Shown here: piece by piece, positions 26,378 to 34,367 of the stretch | Position numbering within the stretch: the stretch's first letter is position 1 | Layout of the letters: the number at the start of each line of letters is the position of its first letter | Source of the DNA: Nesterenkonia sp. | GTDB lineage: Bacteria > Actinomycetota > Actinomycetes > Actinomycetales > Micrococcaceae | Reading direction: 5' to 3' | Assembly (NCBI RefSeq): GCF_029265375.1 | Contig: NZ_JAJUJJ010000009.1 | Span: 1 to 64,000, forward strand | DNA: 64,000 nt | The notes under the pieces: model-generated | What the model saw: the letters and a program-made list of their open reading frames with translations, nothing else | Told to the model about the DNA's origin: nothing | Database searches by the model: none | Program-made: the position numbers and the translations under genes

Positions 26378-27199
26378 TCACCAGAGCGAAAGCACTGCAG
26401 TCAACACAAGCACTATCACCAGCAGCACCCAGCCGAACCGGGCAAACCTCCGGTGCCTGGCGTCCCGTCTGGCGAGGAGCAAAAGATCCTCATCGGGCTT
26501 GTCCTGGAGTTCGTCATGCGGCGGGTTCTCGGTCACCCCCGGGGGGACCCCCGCCGAGGCAGGCTCAACGGCGTGTGTGGACTCCAGCCCCTCAGTGCTC
26601 CACTCTTCCAGTCCACGGAACACCGACTGGGCCGGCACCCCGTCGATCTCCCACTGGATCTGACGGTAAGTCACACCGCCAGCTGCGGAGTCTGCAGCAT
26701 GGCTGGGATGCGTCTCATGCTGGCGCAGAGGACCATCCTCGGGCGAGGCTGCAGGTTCATCCTTCGTGTGGGGGCCAGGCTGTCCTTCGGGATCACGAGG
26801 TGCATCGGACCCGTGACGCGTCTGAGCCTGACGTTGTGGGAGCCGGCTTCGGACCTTTGACGCGCGTGAGATCCGGTCCTCGCTAGTCCGGCGCTGCGGC
26901 GACCAGGCCTGGGGCCTCCAGCTCAGATCCTGAGGCACGTCGACGTCGGACCTCTCCTGGCGCTGCGGCTCCGCGGCCTGATCCTGCCTCTGCCGCTCCG
27001 CCTCGGGCACGCCTGCCTTCCAGGCGAAGTCTTCCGCAGCAGCCAGCACCTGGGGCTCAGTCTGCTGCGGGGTGGCGCAGCGGGGTTTCCCCGGGGCCGC
27101 GGCTGCTTCCGCCTGTTCGTGCCAGGACTGTTCCGCATCCTGCCGCTCAAGCGCCTGCTGCTGCCGCCTGGCGCCGCCGAGTAATGGCCGTCTCCCCAT
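26378..27199 (-). CDS. Tail-anchored Gln/Arg/Glu-rich protein
   Basis: 273 residues. The first 200 are low complexity, rich in Gln, Arg, Glu, Ala and Pro (e.g. ARRQQQALERQDAEQSWHEQ), probably disordered or coiled. A small ordered patch is GGVTYRQIQWEIDGVPAQSVFRG. The C-terminus carries one membrane helix FGWVLLVIVLVLTAVLSLW that ends at the stop, so the protein is tail-anchored and faces the cytosol. It begins 11 bases after the second OmpA-lipoprotein gene and is likely co-transcribed. It may be a cytosolic scaffold, which is an inference. Confidence 0.62.
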   Translation of the reverse strand: MGRRPLLGGARRQQQALERQDAEQSWHEQAEAAAAPGKPRCATPQQTEPQVLAAAEDFAWKAGVPEAERQRQDQAAEPQRQERSDVDVPQDLSWRPQAWSPQRRTSEDRISRASKVRSRLPQRQAQTRHGSDAPRDPEGQPGPHTKDEPAASPEDGPLRQHETHPSHAADSAAGGVTYRQIQWEIDGVPAQSVFRGLEEWSTEGLESTHAVEPASAGVPPGVTENPPHDELQDKPDEDLLLLARRDARHRRFARFGWVLLVIVLVLTAVLSLW

Positions 27200-27210
27200 G
27201 CCGAATGATT

Positions 27211-29064
27211 CTACTCGCCTTCTGTCCCGTTGCGGCTCGAGTCGGTCATCTGTTCCACCACCTCCGGGGGGAGGGCGAACTGGCCCGAGTCGGGCAGGTA
27301 CACGAGCACTTGTCCCTGGAAAGCCTCAGGCAGGTGGAACTGCGCATACATAGGGCTCTGACTGGACGGCAGGTTCTCCACGGTCCCCGCCACTTCAGTG
27401 CACAGACACCCCCGGTCTCCCGAGCTCAGCGGAAAATACTGACGTTCGGCTTCGATATCGATCAGACTCATATTGGCCAGGCCCGGTGAGTCACCGTCGC
27501 CCTGCGGATTGTGCCCGAAATGCTGGCGTCCGCCGCGCTCAGGATTGCCAGTGAAGACGGTGCCGTGGTGACGATTTCCAGGGGCAGCCGCAAGGGCGAA
27601 GCGCATAGTCACCACCCCTGCGTGACGCTCGGCGCCAAGCACGTCGAAACGCAGCGCGGTCTCCGAGGTGTCACCCTCGGGGGGCTCCAGAACGAAGGAC
27701 GCCGCCGCACCTTCAGCCGCCGAGATCTGCCGCGCGGTCGGAAGGTCCACTAGACCGGCTTGGTCAAGATCGATCTCGACCCCCGCCTCCTGCACCACCA
27801 CGGGATAACGGAAGCTTACCCTGCGGTTGCGCGCTTGGTTCTCAGGGATGGGGTCGCCGTCAGCATTAGTGTTGGGGACCTGAGGCCTGGAGAATCCGTA
27901 GCCGACGGTCTCCAACGTGATGCTCTCCTCCAGATGCTCGCTGATCGCCCCCGCGACGGCGCGAGCGCGGTCCTCGGAGAGCTGCTGGTTCAGCTCCGCA
28001 GAGCCGACGTTGTCGGTATGGCCCTCCACCGTCACGGTGAAGCCAGCTGCTTCCTCATTGAGCTTTTCAGCGGCGGATTCGATCACCTCGGCCGCCTCGT
28101 CGGTCAGCTCGGCGGAGCCGAACTCGAAGAGTACGTCTGAGGGAAGCGAGACTTCCTGAGTCTCCTCCTCAATGGTGGTGGTCACGCCGTTCAGGTCCTC
28201 GGTGCGGGCTGCTACCGGGTATCGCACGGCATAGCGCGCGCCCGCGCCGTAGTGTGCAGGTGGATCTTCCCCTGAGGCGTGGGTGAAGAACCAGGATGAG
28301 GACTCATCTGGGCGGGCAAACGGCTCGCCGGTGCTGACCGGCACGTCACGGATAGGCTCGGCCCACTCCCCCGGGACGATGTCCACGGAGTCTGCCTTGG
28401 GAGCCGGAAAGTCCACGAAGATCAGCTCAGTGCGCTCCGGGGGGTCTTCTGCCGCTCCCGAGAGCATTGAGCAGATACACGTACCCCGGCCGGGGACGCC
28501 GCCCTCCTCAGGGTCTGGAGGTTGCGCGGCCTGGTCCTGCGGCGCTCCGTCTCCCGTCTCGCCAGCCGGCGGAGTCTCCTGCGCGTCCTGAATGTCGGGG
28601 GGCTCCTCGTAGCTGAACTGGTTGGAGTCCCCGCGCAGCGGCTCGATCAGCTCACCAGACTCCCGATCCACCAAACGGATGAACGGCGTGGCCTCATAAC
28701 GGTGCTTATGCGAGCTCAAGACGATCGATCCCAACGCCGGTCCCTCCACTGGGGGCAACCACGCCATGACCAGTCGGACGTAGTCGCCATCTCTATCTAG
28801 GGAGAGCACCTCAAGGGAAGCTGTGGCCAGTTCTGCACTGTCCTGCGGGGAAGGCAGGCTCAGCGTGGTCTGCACCAGCGGCTCTGGCAGGGACTCGTCC
28901 CGCCAGTACCCGCCGTCAGCCGCCACACCCGGCTCTGTGACCGAGGATTCGTGGCCCTGGTCCTCCGCCGGGGACTCCGCCTGTCCGCAGGAGACCACCA
29001 GAAGTGAGCCAATCACCATCGCGGCAGCCAGCGCCTGGGCGCGCTGCAGACGCGCTTCGTGCAT
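27211..29064 (-). CDS. OmpA-domain lipoprotein of the pilus island (copy 2)
   Basis: 617 residues from ATG at 29064, with lipobox LLVVSC (C26). It has the same architecture as the 13211 gene: acidic linker, beta domain with LSLDRDGDYVRLVMAWLPP and RLVDRESGELIEPLRGD, OmpA-like domain at about 305-420 (VTVEGHTDNVGSAELNQQLS, EDRARAV) and a C-terminal domain. The CxC pairs CICS (near 196) and CLCTEVA (near 555) are conserved. An in-frame ATG at 29094 is less likely, because the candidate -10 box at 29100-29105 would place the transcript start next to it. It is transcribed away from the long pilin-like gene. Confidence 0.8.
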   Translation of the reverse strand: MHEARLQRAQALAAAMVIGSLLVVSCGQAESPAEDQGHESSVTEPGVAADGGYWRDESLPEPLVQTTLSLPSPQDSAELATASLEVLSLDRDGDYVRLVMAWLPPVEGPALGSIVLSSHKHRYEATPFIRLVDRESGELIEPLRGDSNQFSYEEPPDIQDAQETPPAGETGDGAPQDQAAQPPDPEEGGVPGRGTCICSMLSGAAEDPPERTELIFVDFPAPKADSVDIVPGEWAEPIRDVPVSTGEPFARPDESSSWFFTHASGEDPPAHYGAGARYAVRYPVAARTEDLNGVTTTIEEETQEVSLPSDVLFEFGSAELTDEAAEVIESAAEKLNEEAAGFTVTVEGHTDNVGSAELNQQLSEDRARAVAGAISEHLEESITLETVGYGFSRPQVPNTNADGDPIPENQARNRRVSFRYPVVVQEAGVEIDLDQAGLVDLPTARQISAAEGAAASFVLEPPEGDTSETALRFDVLGAERHAGVVTMRFALAAAPGNRHHGTVFTGNPERGGRQHFGHNPQGDGDSPGLANMSLIDIEAERQYFPLSSGDRGCLCTEVAGTVENLPSSQSPMYAQFHLPEAFQGQVLVYLPDSGQFALPPEVVEQMTDSSRNGTEGE

Positions 29065-29099
29065 ATGACCCCCGATCCATCGCTCCACCGTCATAGGTG

Positions 29100-29105
29100 A
29101 GTGTA
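29100..29105 (-). promoter_or_regulatory. Candidate -10 box for OmpA-lipoprotein copy 2
   Basis: TACACT on the minus strand, in the same TTACACT context as the tad operon promoter at 24078-24083. No convincing -35 is seen. Confidence 0.35.
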
Positions 29106-29155
29106 ATGCGCTGCGGGCGCACAGAGCCCGTCCGGGACCAGGAGTCCTACTGGCT

Positions 29156-29172
29156 TTGGGCCCCAGACTGAG
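29156..29172. promoter_or_regulatory. Shared boundary motif, copy before the pilin-like gene
   Basis: TTGGGCCCCAGACTGAG lies between the divergent OmpA-lipoprotein copy 2 and the long pilin-like gene. It differs at one base from the site at 24145-24161 and shares the core with the palindrome at 11553. Confidence 0.5.
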
Positions 29173-29183
29173 CCGCCAGCATC

Positions 29184-30737
29184 ATGCTCTTCACTGGTGC
29201 ACCACATAGTGTTGACCTCGTGAGAAAAGTAGTCCGCCGGTCAAGACGCAGGCATCTGTACCCGGCTCAGAGGCCCTCGCTTGCGGATGCGTGGTCACAG
29301 CTGAAGAGCGAGCGCGGCGCAGGAAATCTGGAGTATCTGGGTATCGCGGTGACTGCCGCCGTCGTCGTCCTAGCGCTGGCGCTGGTGCCCTGGCTGCCGC
29401 AGGTCACAGCCACATTCCACAACGTTATCTGCAGCATCGCCGCCAATGTGCCGGGCACGGGGGGGTCCTGCGAGGGTGGGGGCCTGATGACCGAGGAGGA
29501 CTTCCAGCCGGACCAGTGCATGCTCAGCCGCGGAGCTCAGAGCGCAAGCTTGGATGGCTCCGTTCTCTTCCTTGAGGGCAGCGACGGCGCCTCCATGGTG
29601 GTTGAAGAGCTCAGCGATGGCACGTACGCAGTCACCTACATGGACGACAGCGCAGTCGGAGCCAGCCTGGATCTGCTCAAACTCAATGCCGGTCCGCTTC
29701 TCGACGTCGGACTCGGTGCCGGGTTCATGGACCATATGAACCTGGGCGAGACGCGTGTCTTCGACTCAGAGGCCGAGGCGATGGCCTTTGCTGAAGAAGT
29801 GCAGAACTACGTCGACGCCAACGGCAGCTACTGGAAAATGGGCGGCATGTTTCACTCGCCCCCAGGCGAGGACATCCCGCCGCAGATCACTCGAGAAGTC
29901 ATGAGAACTGAAGGTTTCGCCAACGCCAACGCCCAGGTGGGGCCCTCCGTGGGCGGTAAGAAGAAGAATAGGAACAACAATGATCAGGGCGATTCCGAGG
30001 GCGACTCGGGCAGCTCCGGCGGCGACTCCAGCGGCGGAGCCACTGGGCAGGACGGCTCCGATGATTCGCTGGGCTTCAACGCCGACTGGCTCCCACAGCT
30101 CTCCGCCGGCGGCTCCATCTCCGATGAAGCCATCATCGAGGTCGACCACGGCGAGGACCTCGACGACCCCTCCGATGACACCACCTCGATCATCTTCGGC
30201 ACCCAGCAGTCCGGTGACGCATCAGGCAACTTCTTCAGCTGGAACGACCAGACCCAACGAGGCAGCTCAGAGTCGATGACCATTGACGTCGACGCCGACG
30301 GGGAAATCACCGGGATCACCCTGCGTGAAGGCAGCGTCACCTCCGACACCGACTACCAGGACGCCGACTACGAGAGCACAACGTGGACCACGGAGATCTC
30401 TGTCGACTCGGAACATGAGCGCGAGATCGTGGAGGCCTGGTTGGAGGGCGGCGAAGACATCCCCAGCGCCGAGGGCGTCCGGGAGGCTCCGACTCAGGAC
30501 GGCAGCCCGCAGAGTGACTTCGAGCAGCTGCTTTATACTTCCGGGGTGACCTCGCACGAGACCCATGCGGGAACCTCTGAAGAGGGGGGCTGGGGCATCG
30601 GCGCCAAGTTGGCCTCAATCGGCGGCGGCTTCGGGAAGTCCACGTCCTCCAGCTCTGAGCAGCTGGTGGACGCCGGATACCTGGCACCTCCCGACACCCC
30701 GGGCGGCACCCGATCCATCGAAGAGACTCCGTGCTGA
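29184..30737 (+). CDS. Long pilin-like protein with class III signal peptide
   Basis: 517 residues. A basic leader ends KSERG, followed by AGNLEYLGIAVTAAVVVLAL: cleavage is expected after G45 with glutamate at +5 (E50), exactly the Flp pattern. Beyond the helix come VICSIAANVPGTGGSC and a further Cys (PDQC), a domain to about 240, a Lys/Asn then Gly/Ser/Asp-rich linker (about 253-290) and a beta-rich acidic domain. The protein ends in cysteine (SIEETPC). It is far larger than Flp, so probably a tip or minor pilin, or a secreted effector using the Tad route. GTG at 29220 is an alternative start that keeps the leader. Confidence 0.75.
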   Translation: MLFTGAPHSVDLVRKVVRRSRRRHLYPAQRPSLADAWSQLKSERGAGNLEYLGIAVTAAVVVLALALVPWLPQVTATFHNVICSIAANVPGTGGSCEGGGLMTEEDFQPDQCMLSRGAQSASLDGSVLFLEGSDGASMVVEELSDGTYAVTYMDDSAVGASLDLLKLNAGPLLDVGLGAGFMDHMNLGETRVFDSEAEAMAFAEEVQNYVDANGSYWKMGGMFHSPPGEDIPPQITREVMRTEGFANANAQVGPSVGGKKKNRNNNDQGDSEGDSGSSGGDSSGGATGQDGSDDSLGFNADWLPQLSAGGSISDEAIIEVDHGEDLDDPSDDTTSIIFGTQQSGDASGNFFSWNDQTQRGSSESMTIDVDADGEITGITLREGSVTSDTDYQDADYESTTWTTEISVDSEHEREIVEAWLEGGEDIPSAEGVREAPTQDGSPQSDFEQLLYTSGVTSHETHAGTSEEGGWGIGAKLASIGGGFGKSTSSSSEQLVDAGYLAPPDTPGGTRSIEETPC

Positions 30738-30760
30738 GTGACAAGAACGAAGGACACCCT

Positions 30761-31390
30761 ATGAAAAGACTGCTTCCCTGGACCACCCTGCTGGTAACTG
30801 CTGGACTGCTCACCGCTTGCGGAGAGGACGAGCCCAGTGCCACCGCCGACGAGCCCCCCGCCCAGCAGGACAATCAGGACAATTCAGAGCAGGACGAGGC
30901 AGGACAGACGGCGGGTTCCGAGCAGGGGCTAGCGCAGGAGGGGCCTCTGAGCTTTGAAGTTCCCGAAGGGTGGCAACAGGAGCCAGTGGAGGGCGAGTTG
31001 CCCGAGCATGCCTGGACCGTCGGCTACGCAGACAGTCTCGAAGACGCCACGAGTTATCTGCGGGCGATGCCGGACGTCGATTCCGTACCTGATGCCTCCA
31101 CAGCAGTCAACACGTTGATCTCTGTATGCCGGTTCACCGATGTCTACGCTGATGACTGCCGAGGCACTGGGCAGGAGGCGGCCGAGATCCCCGGTGCCGA
31201 GGCGGCGGTGCAAGCCGACTTCACCTACACCAGCGCAAACGACGAGCCGGTCATCGGCCGGATCTGGGTGGCCGTGGACAGCTCGAACGACGTGGTCTCG
31301 GCTGTGGAATACGCAGGAGTCGGCGTGGATGAGGCCGAACTGGAGGCCTTCGGCGAGAGCATCGAATTCCATCCGGACCAGGCGGGCTGA
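30761..31390 (+). CDS. Lipoprotein of unknown function downstream of the pilin-like gene
   Basis: 209 residues. The signal peptide ends in lipobox GLLTAC (C20). An acidic Gln/Asp/Glu-rich tether (about 22-65) precedes a single compact domain containing LSFEVPEGWQQEP, a SLEDATSYLRAMPDV stretch and a pair of Cys (SVCRF, DDCRG). The start at 30761 has GAAGGA eight bases upstream; an in-frame ATG at 30731 would overlap the preceding gene. The domain looks like the small lipoprotein folds seen in actinobacterial envelopes, but no family is named. Confidence 0.72.
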   Translation: MKRLLPWTTLLVTAGLLTACGEDEPSATADEPPAQQDNQDNSEQDEAGQTAGSEQGLAQEGPLSFEVPEGWQQEPVEGELPEHAWTVGYADSLEDATSYLRAMPDVDSVPDASTAVNTLISVCRFTDVYADDCRGTGQEAAEIPGAEAAVQADFTYTSANDEPVIGRIWVAVDSSNDVVSAVEYAGVGVDEAELEAFGESIEFHPDQAG

Positions 31391-31393
31391 GCC

Positions 31394-31771
31394 GTGGACC
31401 TGCTGCGCGCATGGATCATCTCAGCCGCTGTCTACCTGGCAATCAACTTCGCGCTGAGCATCACCGTGGGGTACTCGATGCACCTGCTGTATGCCCTGTG
31501 CCCGATGCTCGCCGGCACCGCCGCCTCGCTCTATCACGCTGAGCGCGGGATCGGCGGATGGGTTCGGCACTTCGTGGCCGTGCTGCCAGTCCCCATGCTG
31601 CTCAACGCTTACTGGGCGGTGCTTCAGCAGATCCCCTCCACGGCGGAGCAGTGGGGCGTACTGGGTCTGGCGATCGTGCAGGCGGGCGCGCTGGCCGCCG
31701 TCGGACTGGGGCTCGTCATGCTCACACGGTGGCTGCTGAGCTACAAAGTCGATTCCCACGCCACTTACTGA
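31394..31771 (+). CDS. Small four-helix membrane protein
   Basis: 125 residues from GTG, three bases after the lipoprotein stop. Helices at about 5-25, 29-46, 58-78 and 86-112. No charged motif or family recognised. It is probably the last gene of the rightward pilus-island unit, and it ends two bases before the convergent aminotransferase gene. Confidence 0.7.
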   Translation: MDLLRAWIISAAVYLAINFALSITVGYSMHLLYALCPMLAGTAASLYHAERGIGGWVRHFVAVLPVPMLLNAYWAVLQQIPSTAEQWGVLGLAIVQAGALAAVGLGLVMLTRWLLSYKVDSHATY

Positions 31772-31773
31772 GC

Positions 31774-33018
31774 CTAGACCCGCGCGACCGCCCCGCTGCG
31801 GTAGCCGTCCAAGAACTCGGCGATGGAGTCGATTGCGGTCTCCAGGTCCTCCACGCTGGGCAGAGTGACCAGGCGGAAGTGCTGGGAGTCGATCCAGTTG
31901 AACGCCCGGCCGTGGGAGACCAGGATCTTCTGCTGGCGCAGCAGCTCGATGACGAACTGCTGGTCGTCGTCGATGGGGTAGATCTCCGGGTCCAGCCGCG
32001 GGAAGAGGTAGAGCGCGCCGTCGGCCTTCTCCACTGTGACGCCCTCGATCTGCGCAAGCCGCTCATGGGCGGTGTTGCGCTGCTCGTAGAGCCGTCCCTG
32101 CGGAAGAATCAGATCCTCGATGGACTGGTGGCCGCCCAGTGCCGCCTGGATGGCGTGCTGGGCCGGGACATTGGCGCACATGCGCATATTCATCAGCAGC
32201 GCCAGGCCCTCCAGGTAGTTCTTCGCCCGGTGGGTCGGTCCGGAGATGTAGATCCAGCCCGAACGGAAGCCGGCGACCCGCCAGGTCTTCGACAGCCCGG
32301 AGAAGGTCACAGTGAGCACGTCATCGCTCAGCGTGCAGGCATTGACCATCTCCACCTGGTCGAAGGTGATGTTCTCGTAGATCTCATCGGCCAGCAGCAT
32401 CAGGTCATGCCGCCGGCAGATATCTACCAGCGCCTCCAGGACCTCCCGGGGGTAGACCGCCCCGGTGGGGTTGTTCGGGTTGATCAGCACCAGCGCCCTG
32501 GTCCGGTCGGTGACTTTGGACTCGATCTCCTCCGGATCCGGCCACCACCGGTTGGCCTCATCGCAGATGTAGTGCACCGGGGTGCCCCCGGCCAGTTTGG
32601 TGGCGCCGGTCCACAGCGGATAGTCCGGCGCGGGTATCAGCACCTCATCACCGGGCCCCAGCAGAGCAGTCAGCACCATGGAGATCAGCTCGGAGACTCC
32701 GTTGCCCAGCCAGACGTCCTCCGGTGAGGCGTCCTGCATGCCGCGGGTCTGGTAGTACTGGGCGATCGCCACCCGGGCGGAGTGGATGCCCTGGGAGTCC
32801 GAATATCCCTGCGCGGTGGGCAGCTCGCGGATCATAGTCTGCAGGATCGAATCCGGGGCCTCGAAGCCGAACGGCGCCGGATTGCCGATGTTCAGCCGGG
32901 TGATCCGGTGTCCTTCGCGCTCCAGACGGGCGGCCTCCTGGGCTATGGGTCCGCGCACGTCATAGCGGACAGAGGCGAGCTTGGGCGACTGGACGAACTC
33001 TTCAGCGAATGGGCGCAT
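31774..33018 (-). CDS. Alanine-type PLP aminotransferase, paralogue 1
   Basis: 414 residues, fold-type I aminotransferase of the AlaA/AlaT group (pyruvate/alanine and related 2-oxo acids). Visible motifs: NGVSELISMVL, PAPDYPLWTGA, INPNNPTGAVYPREVLEAL, LADEIYENI and the PLP lysine in FSGLSKTWRVAGFRSGW. The C-terminal arginine region is QHFRLVTLPSVEDL. It is closely similar along its whole length to the next gene. A CATAAT box lies six bases before the ATG, consistent with a leaderless transcript. Confidence 0.88.
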   Translation of the reverse strand: MRPFAEEFVQSPKLASVRYDVRGPIAQEAARLEREGHRITRLNIGNPAPFGFEAPDSILQTMIRELPTAQGYSDSQGIHSARVAIAQYYQTRGMQDASPEDVWLGNGVSELISMVLTALLGPGDEVLIPAPDYPLWTGATKLAGGTPVHYICDEANRWWPDPEEIESKVTDRTRALVLINPNNPTGAVYPREVLEALVDICRRHDLMLLADEIYENITFDQVEMVNACTLSDDVLTVTFSGLSKTWRVAGFRSGWIYISGPTHRAKNYLEGLALLMNMRMCANVPAQHAIQAALGGHQSIEDLILPQGRLYEQRNTAHERLAQIEGVTVEKADGALYLFPRLDPEIYPIDDDQQFVIELLRQQKILVSHGRAFNWIDSQHFRLVTLPSVEDLETAIDSIAEFLDGYRSGAVARV

Positions 33019-33044
33019 CCCCCCATTATGGAGGCAGCGGACCG

Positions 33045-34304
33045 CTATGCGGTGACTGACACAGAGTCCGTTCGGGCGAAAGCGTCCCGATAGGCCGCCA
33101 GGAACTCGGCGATCCCGTTGATGGCTTCCTCCAGCTCCTCGACCGGCGGCAGGGTGACCAGCCGGAAATGCTGGTCGTCGATCCAGTTGAACGCCCGGCC
33201 GTGGGAGACCAGGATCTTCTGCTGGCGCAGCAGCTCGATGACGAACTTCTCGTCATTGTCGATGGGATAGATCTCCGGATCCAGCCGCGGGAAGAGGTAC
33301 ATCGCCCCGTCCATCTGCTGAACCTGCACCCCTTCGATGTCCTTCAGCATGGTGTAGGCCAGATTGCGCTGCTCATAGAGCCTGCCGCCGGGCTGGATGA
33401 ACTCATCGATGGACTGGTAGCCGCCCAGCGCGGTCTGCACTGCGTGCTGGCCGGGCACATTCGGGCACATGCGCAGGTTGCTCATCAGCTGCAGGCCCTC
33501 CAGGTAGTTCTTCGCCCGCTGCTTCGGCCCGGAGATGAACATCCATCCCGAGCGGTACCCGGCCACCCGCCAGGTCTTCGACAACCCGGAATAGGTGATG
33601 GTGAAGACGTCGTCGCTCAGGGTGCAGGCGTTGATGGTCTCGGCGTCGTCGTAGACGATCTTCTCGTAGATCTCATCAGCCAGCAGCATCAGATTATGAC
33701 GCCGGCAGATGTCGACGATCGCCTCCAGGACCTCCCGGGGGTAGACCGCCCCGGTGGGATTGTTCGGGTTGATGATCACCAGCGCCTTGGTCCGGTCGGT
33801 GACCTTAGACTCAATCTCCTCCGGATCCGGCCACCACCGGTTGGCCTCATCACAGATGTAGTGCACCGGGATGCCCTGGTAGAGCGCGGTCAGACCGGTC
33901 CACAGCGGATAGTCCGGAGCGGGGATCAGGATCTCGTCTCCGGGGTTGATCAGCGCCTGCAGTGTGATGGTGATCAGCTCGGAGACCCCGTTGCCCAGGT
34001 AGACGTCATCGATATCGGCATCCTTGATGCCTTTGGTCTGGTAGTACTGGGCCACCGCCGTGCGTGCCGAGTAGATGCCGGCGGAATCCGAGTAACCCTG
34101 GGCGGTGGGCAGGTGGCGGATCATGTCCATCATGATCGAGTCCGGCGCCTCGAACCCGAAGGGGGCCATGTTTCCGATGTTCAGCTTGGTGATCCGGTGG
34201 CCTGCGCGCTCCAGGCGGGCGGCCTCCTCGGCGATGGGGCCACGGACGTCATAGCGGACATTGCGCAGCTTATGCGCCTGCGTGAAGTCCTCGAATTCCT
34301 CCAT
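33045..34304 (-). CDS. Alanine-type PLP aminotransferase, paralogue 2
   Basis: About 419 residues and the same family as its neighbour, with PLP lysine in YSGLSKTWRVAGYRSGW and INPNNPTGAVYPREVLEAI. The pair arose by tandem duplication, and divergence is concentrated around substrate-side segments (ALYQGI against KLAGGT; IQPGG against ILPQG). The start is either ATG at 34304, whose N-terminus aligns with the paralogue (MEEFEDF), or ATG at 34322. CAGAAT six bases before 34304 may be a -10 box. Confidence 0.88.
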   Translation of the reverse strand: MEEFEDFTQAHKLRNVRYDVRGPIAEEAARLERAGHRITKLNIGNMAPFGFEAPDSIMMDMIRHLPTAQGYSDSAGIYSARTAVAQYYQTKGIKDADIDDVYLGNGVSELITITLQALINPGDEILIPAPDYPLWTGLTALYQGIPVHYICDEANRWWPDPEEIESKVTDRTKALVIINPNNPTGAVYPREVLEAIVDICRRHNLMLLADEIYEKIVYDDAETINACTLSDDVFTITYSGLSKTWRVAGYRSGWMFISGPKQRAKNYLEGLQLMSNLRMCPNVPGQHAVQTALGGYQSIDEFIQPGGRLYEQRNLAYTMLKDIEGVQVQQMDGAMYLFPRLDPEIYPIDNDEKFVIELLRQQKILVSHGRAFNWIDDQHFRLVTLPPVEELEEAINGIAEFLAAYRDAFARTDSVSVTA

Positions 34305-34367
34305 GACCAGATTCTGCCTCATATTGTCAACAATCTGCCAATAGAGGCACGTGTGTTCTGCGCGCTG

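Noticed and set aside
32651..32663. CGGGCCCCAGCAG as a fourth copy of the boundary motif
   Set aside because: It lies inside the aminotransferase coding sequence and lacks the extended TTGGG/CTGAG flanks. GGGCCCC alone is common at this GC content.
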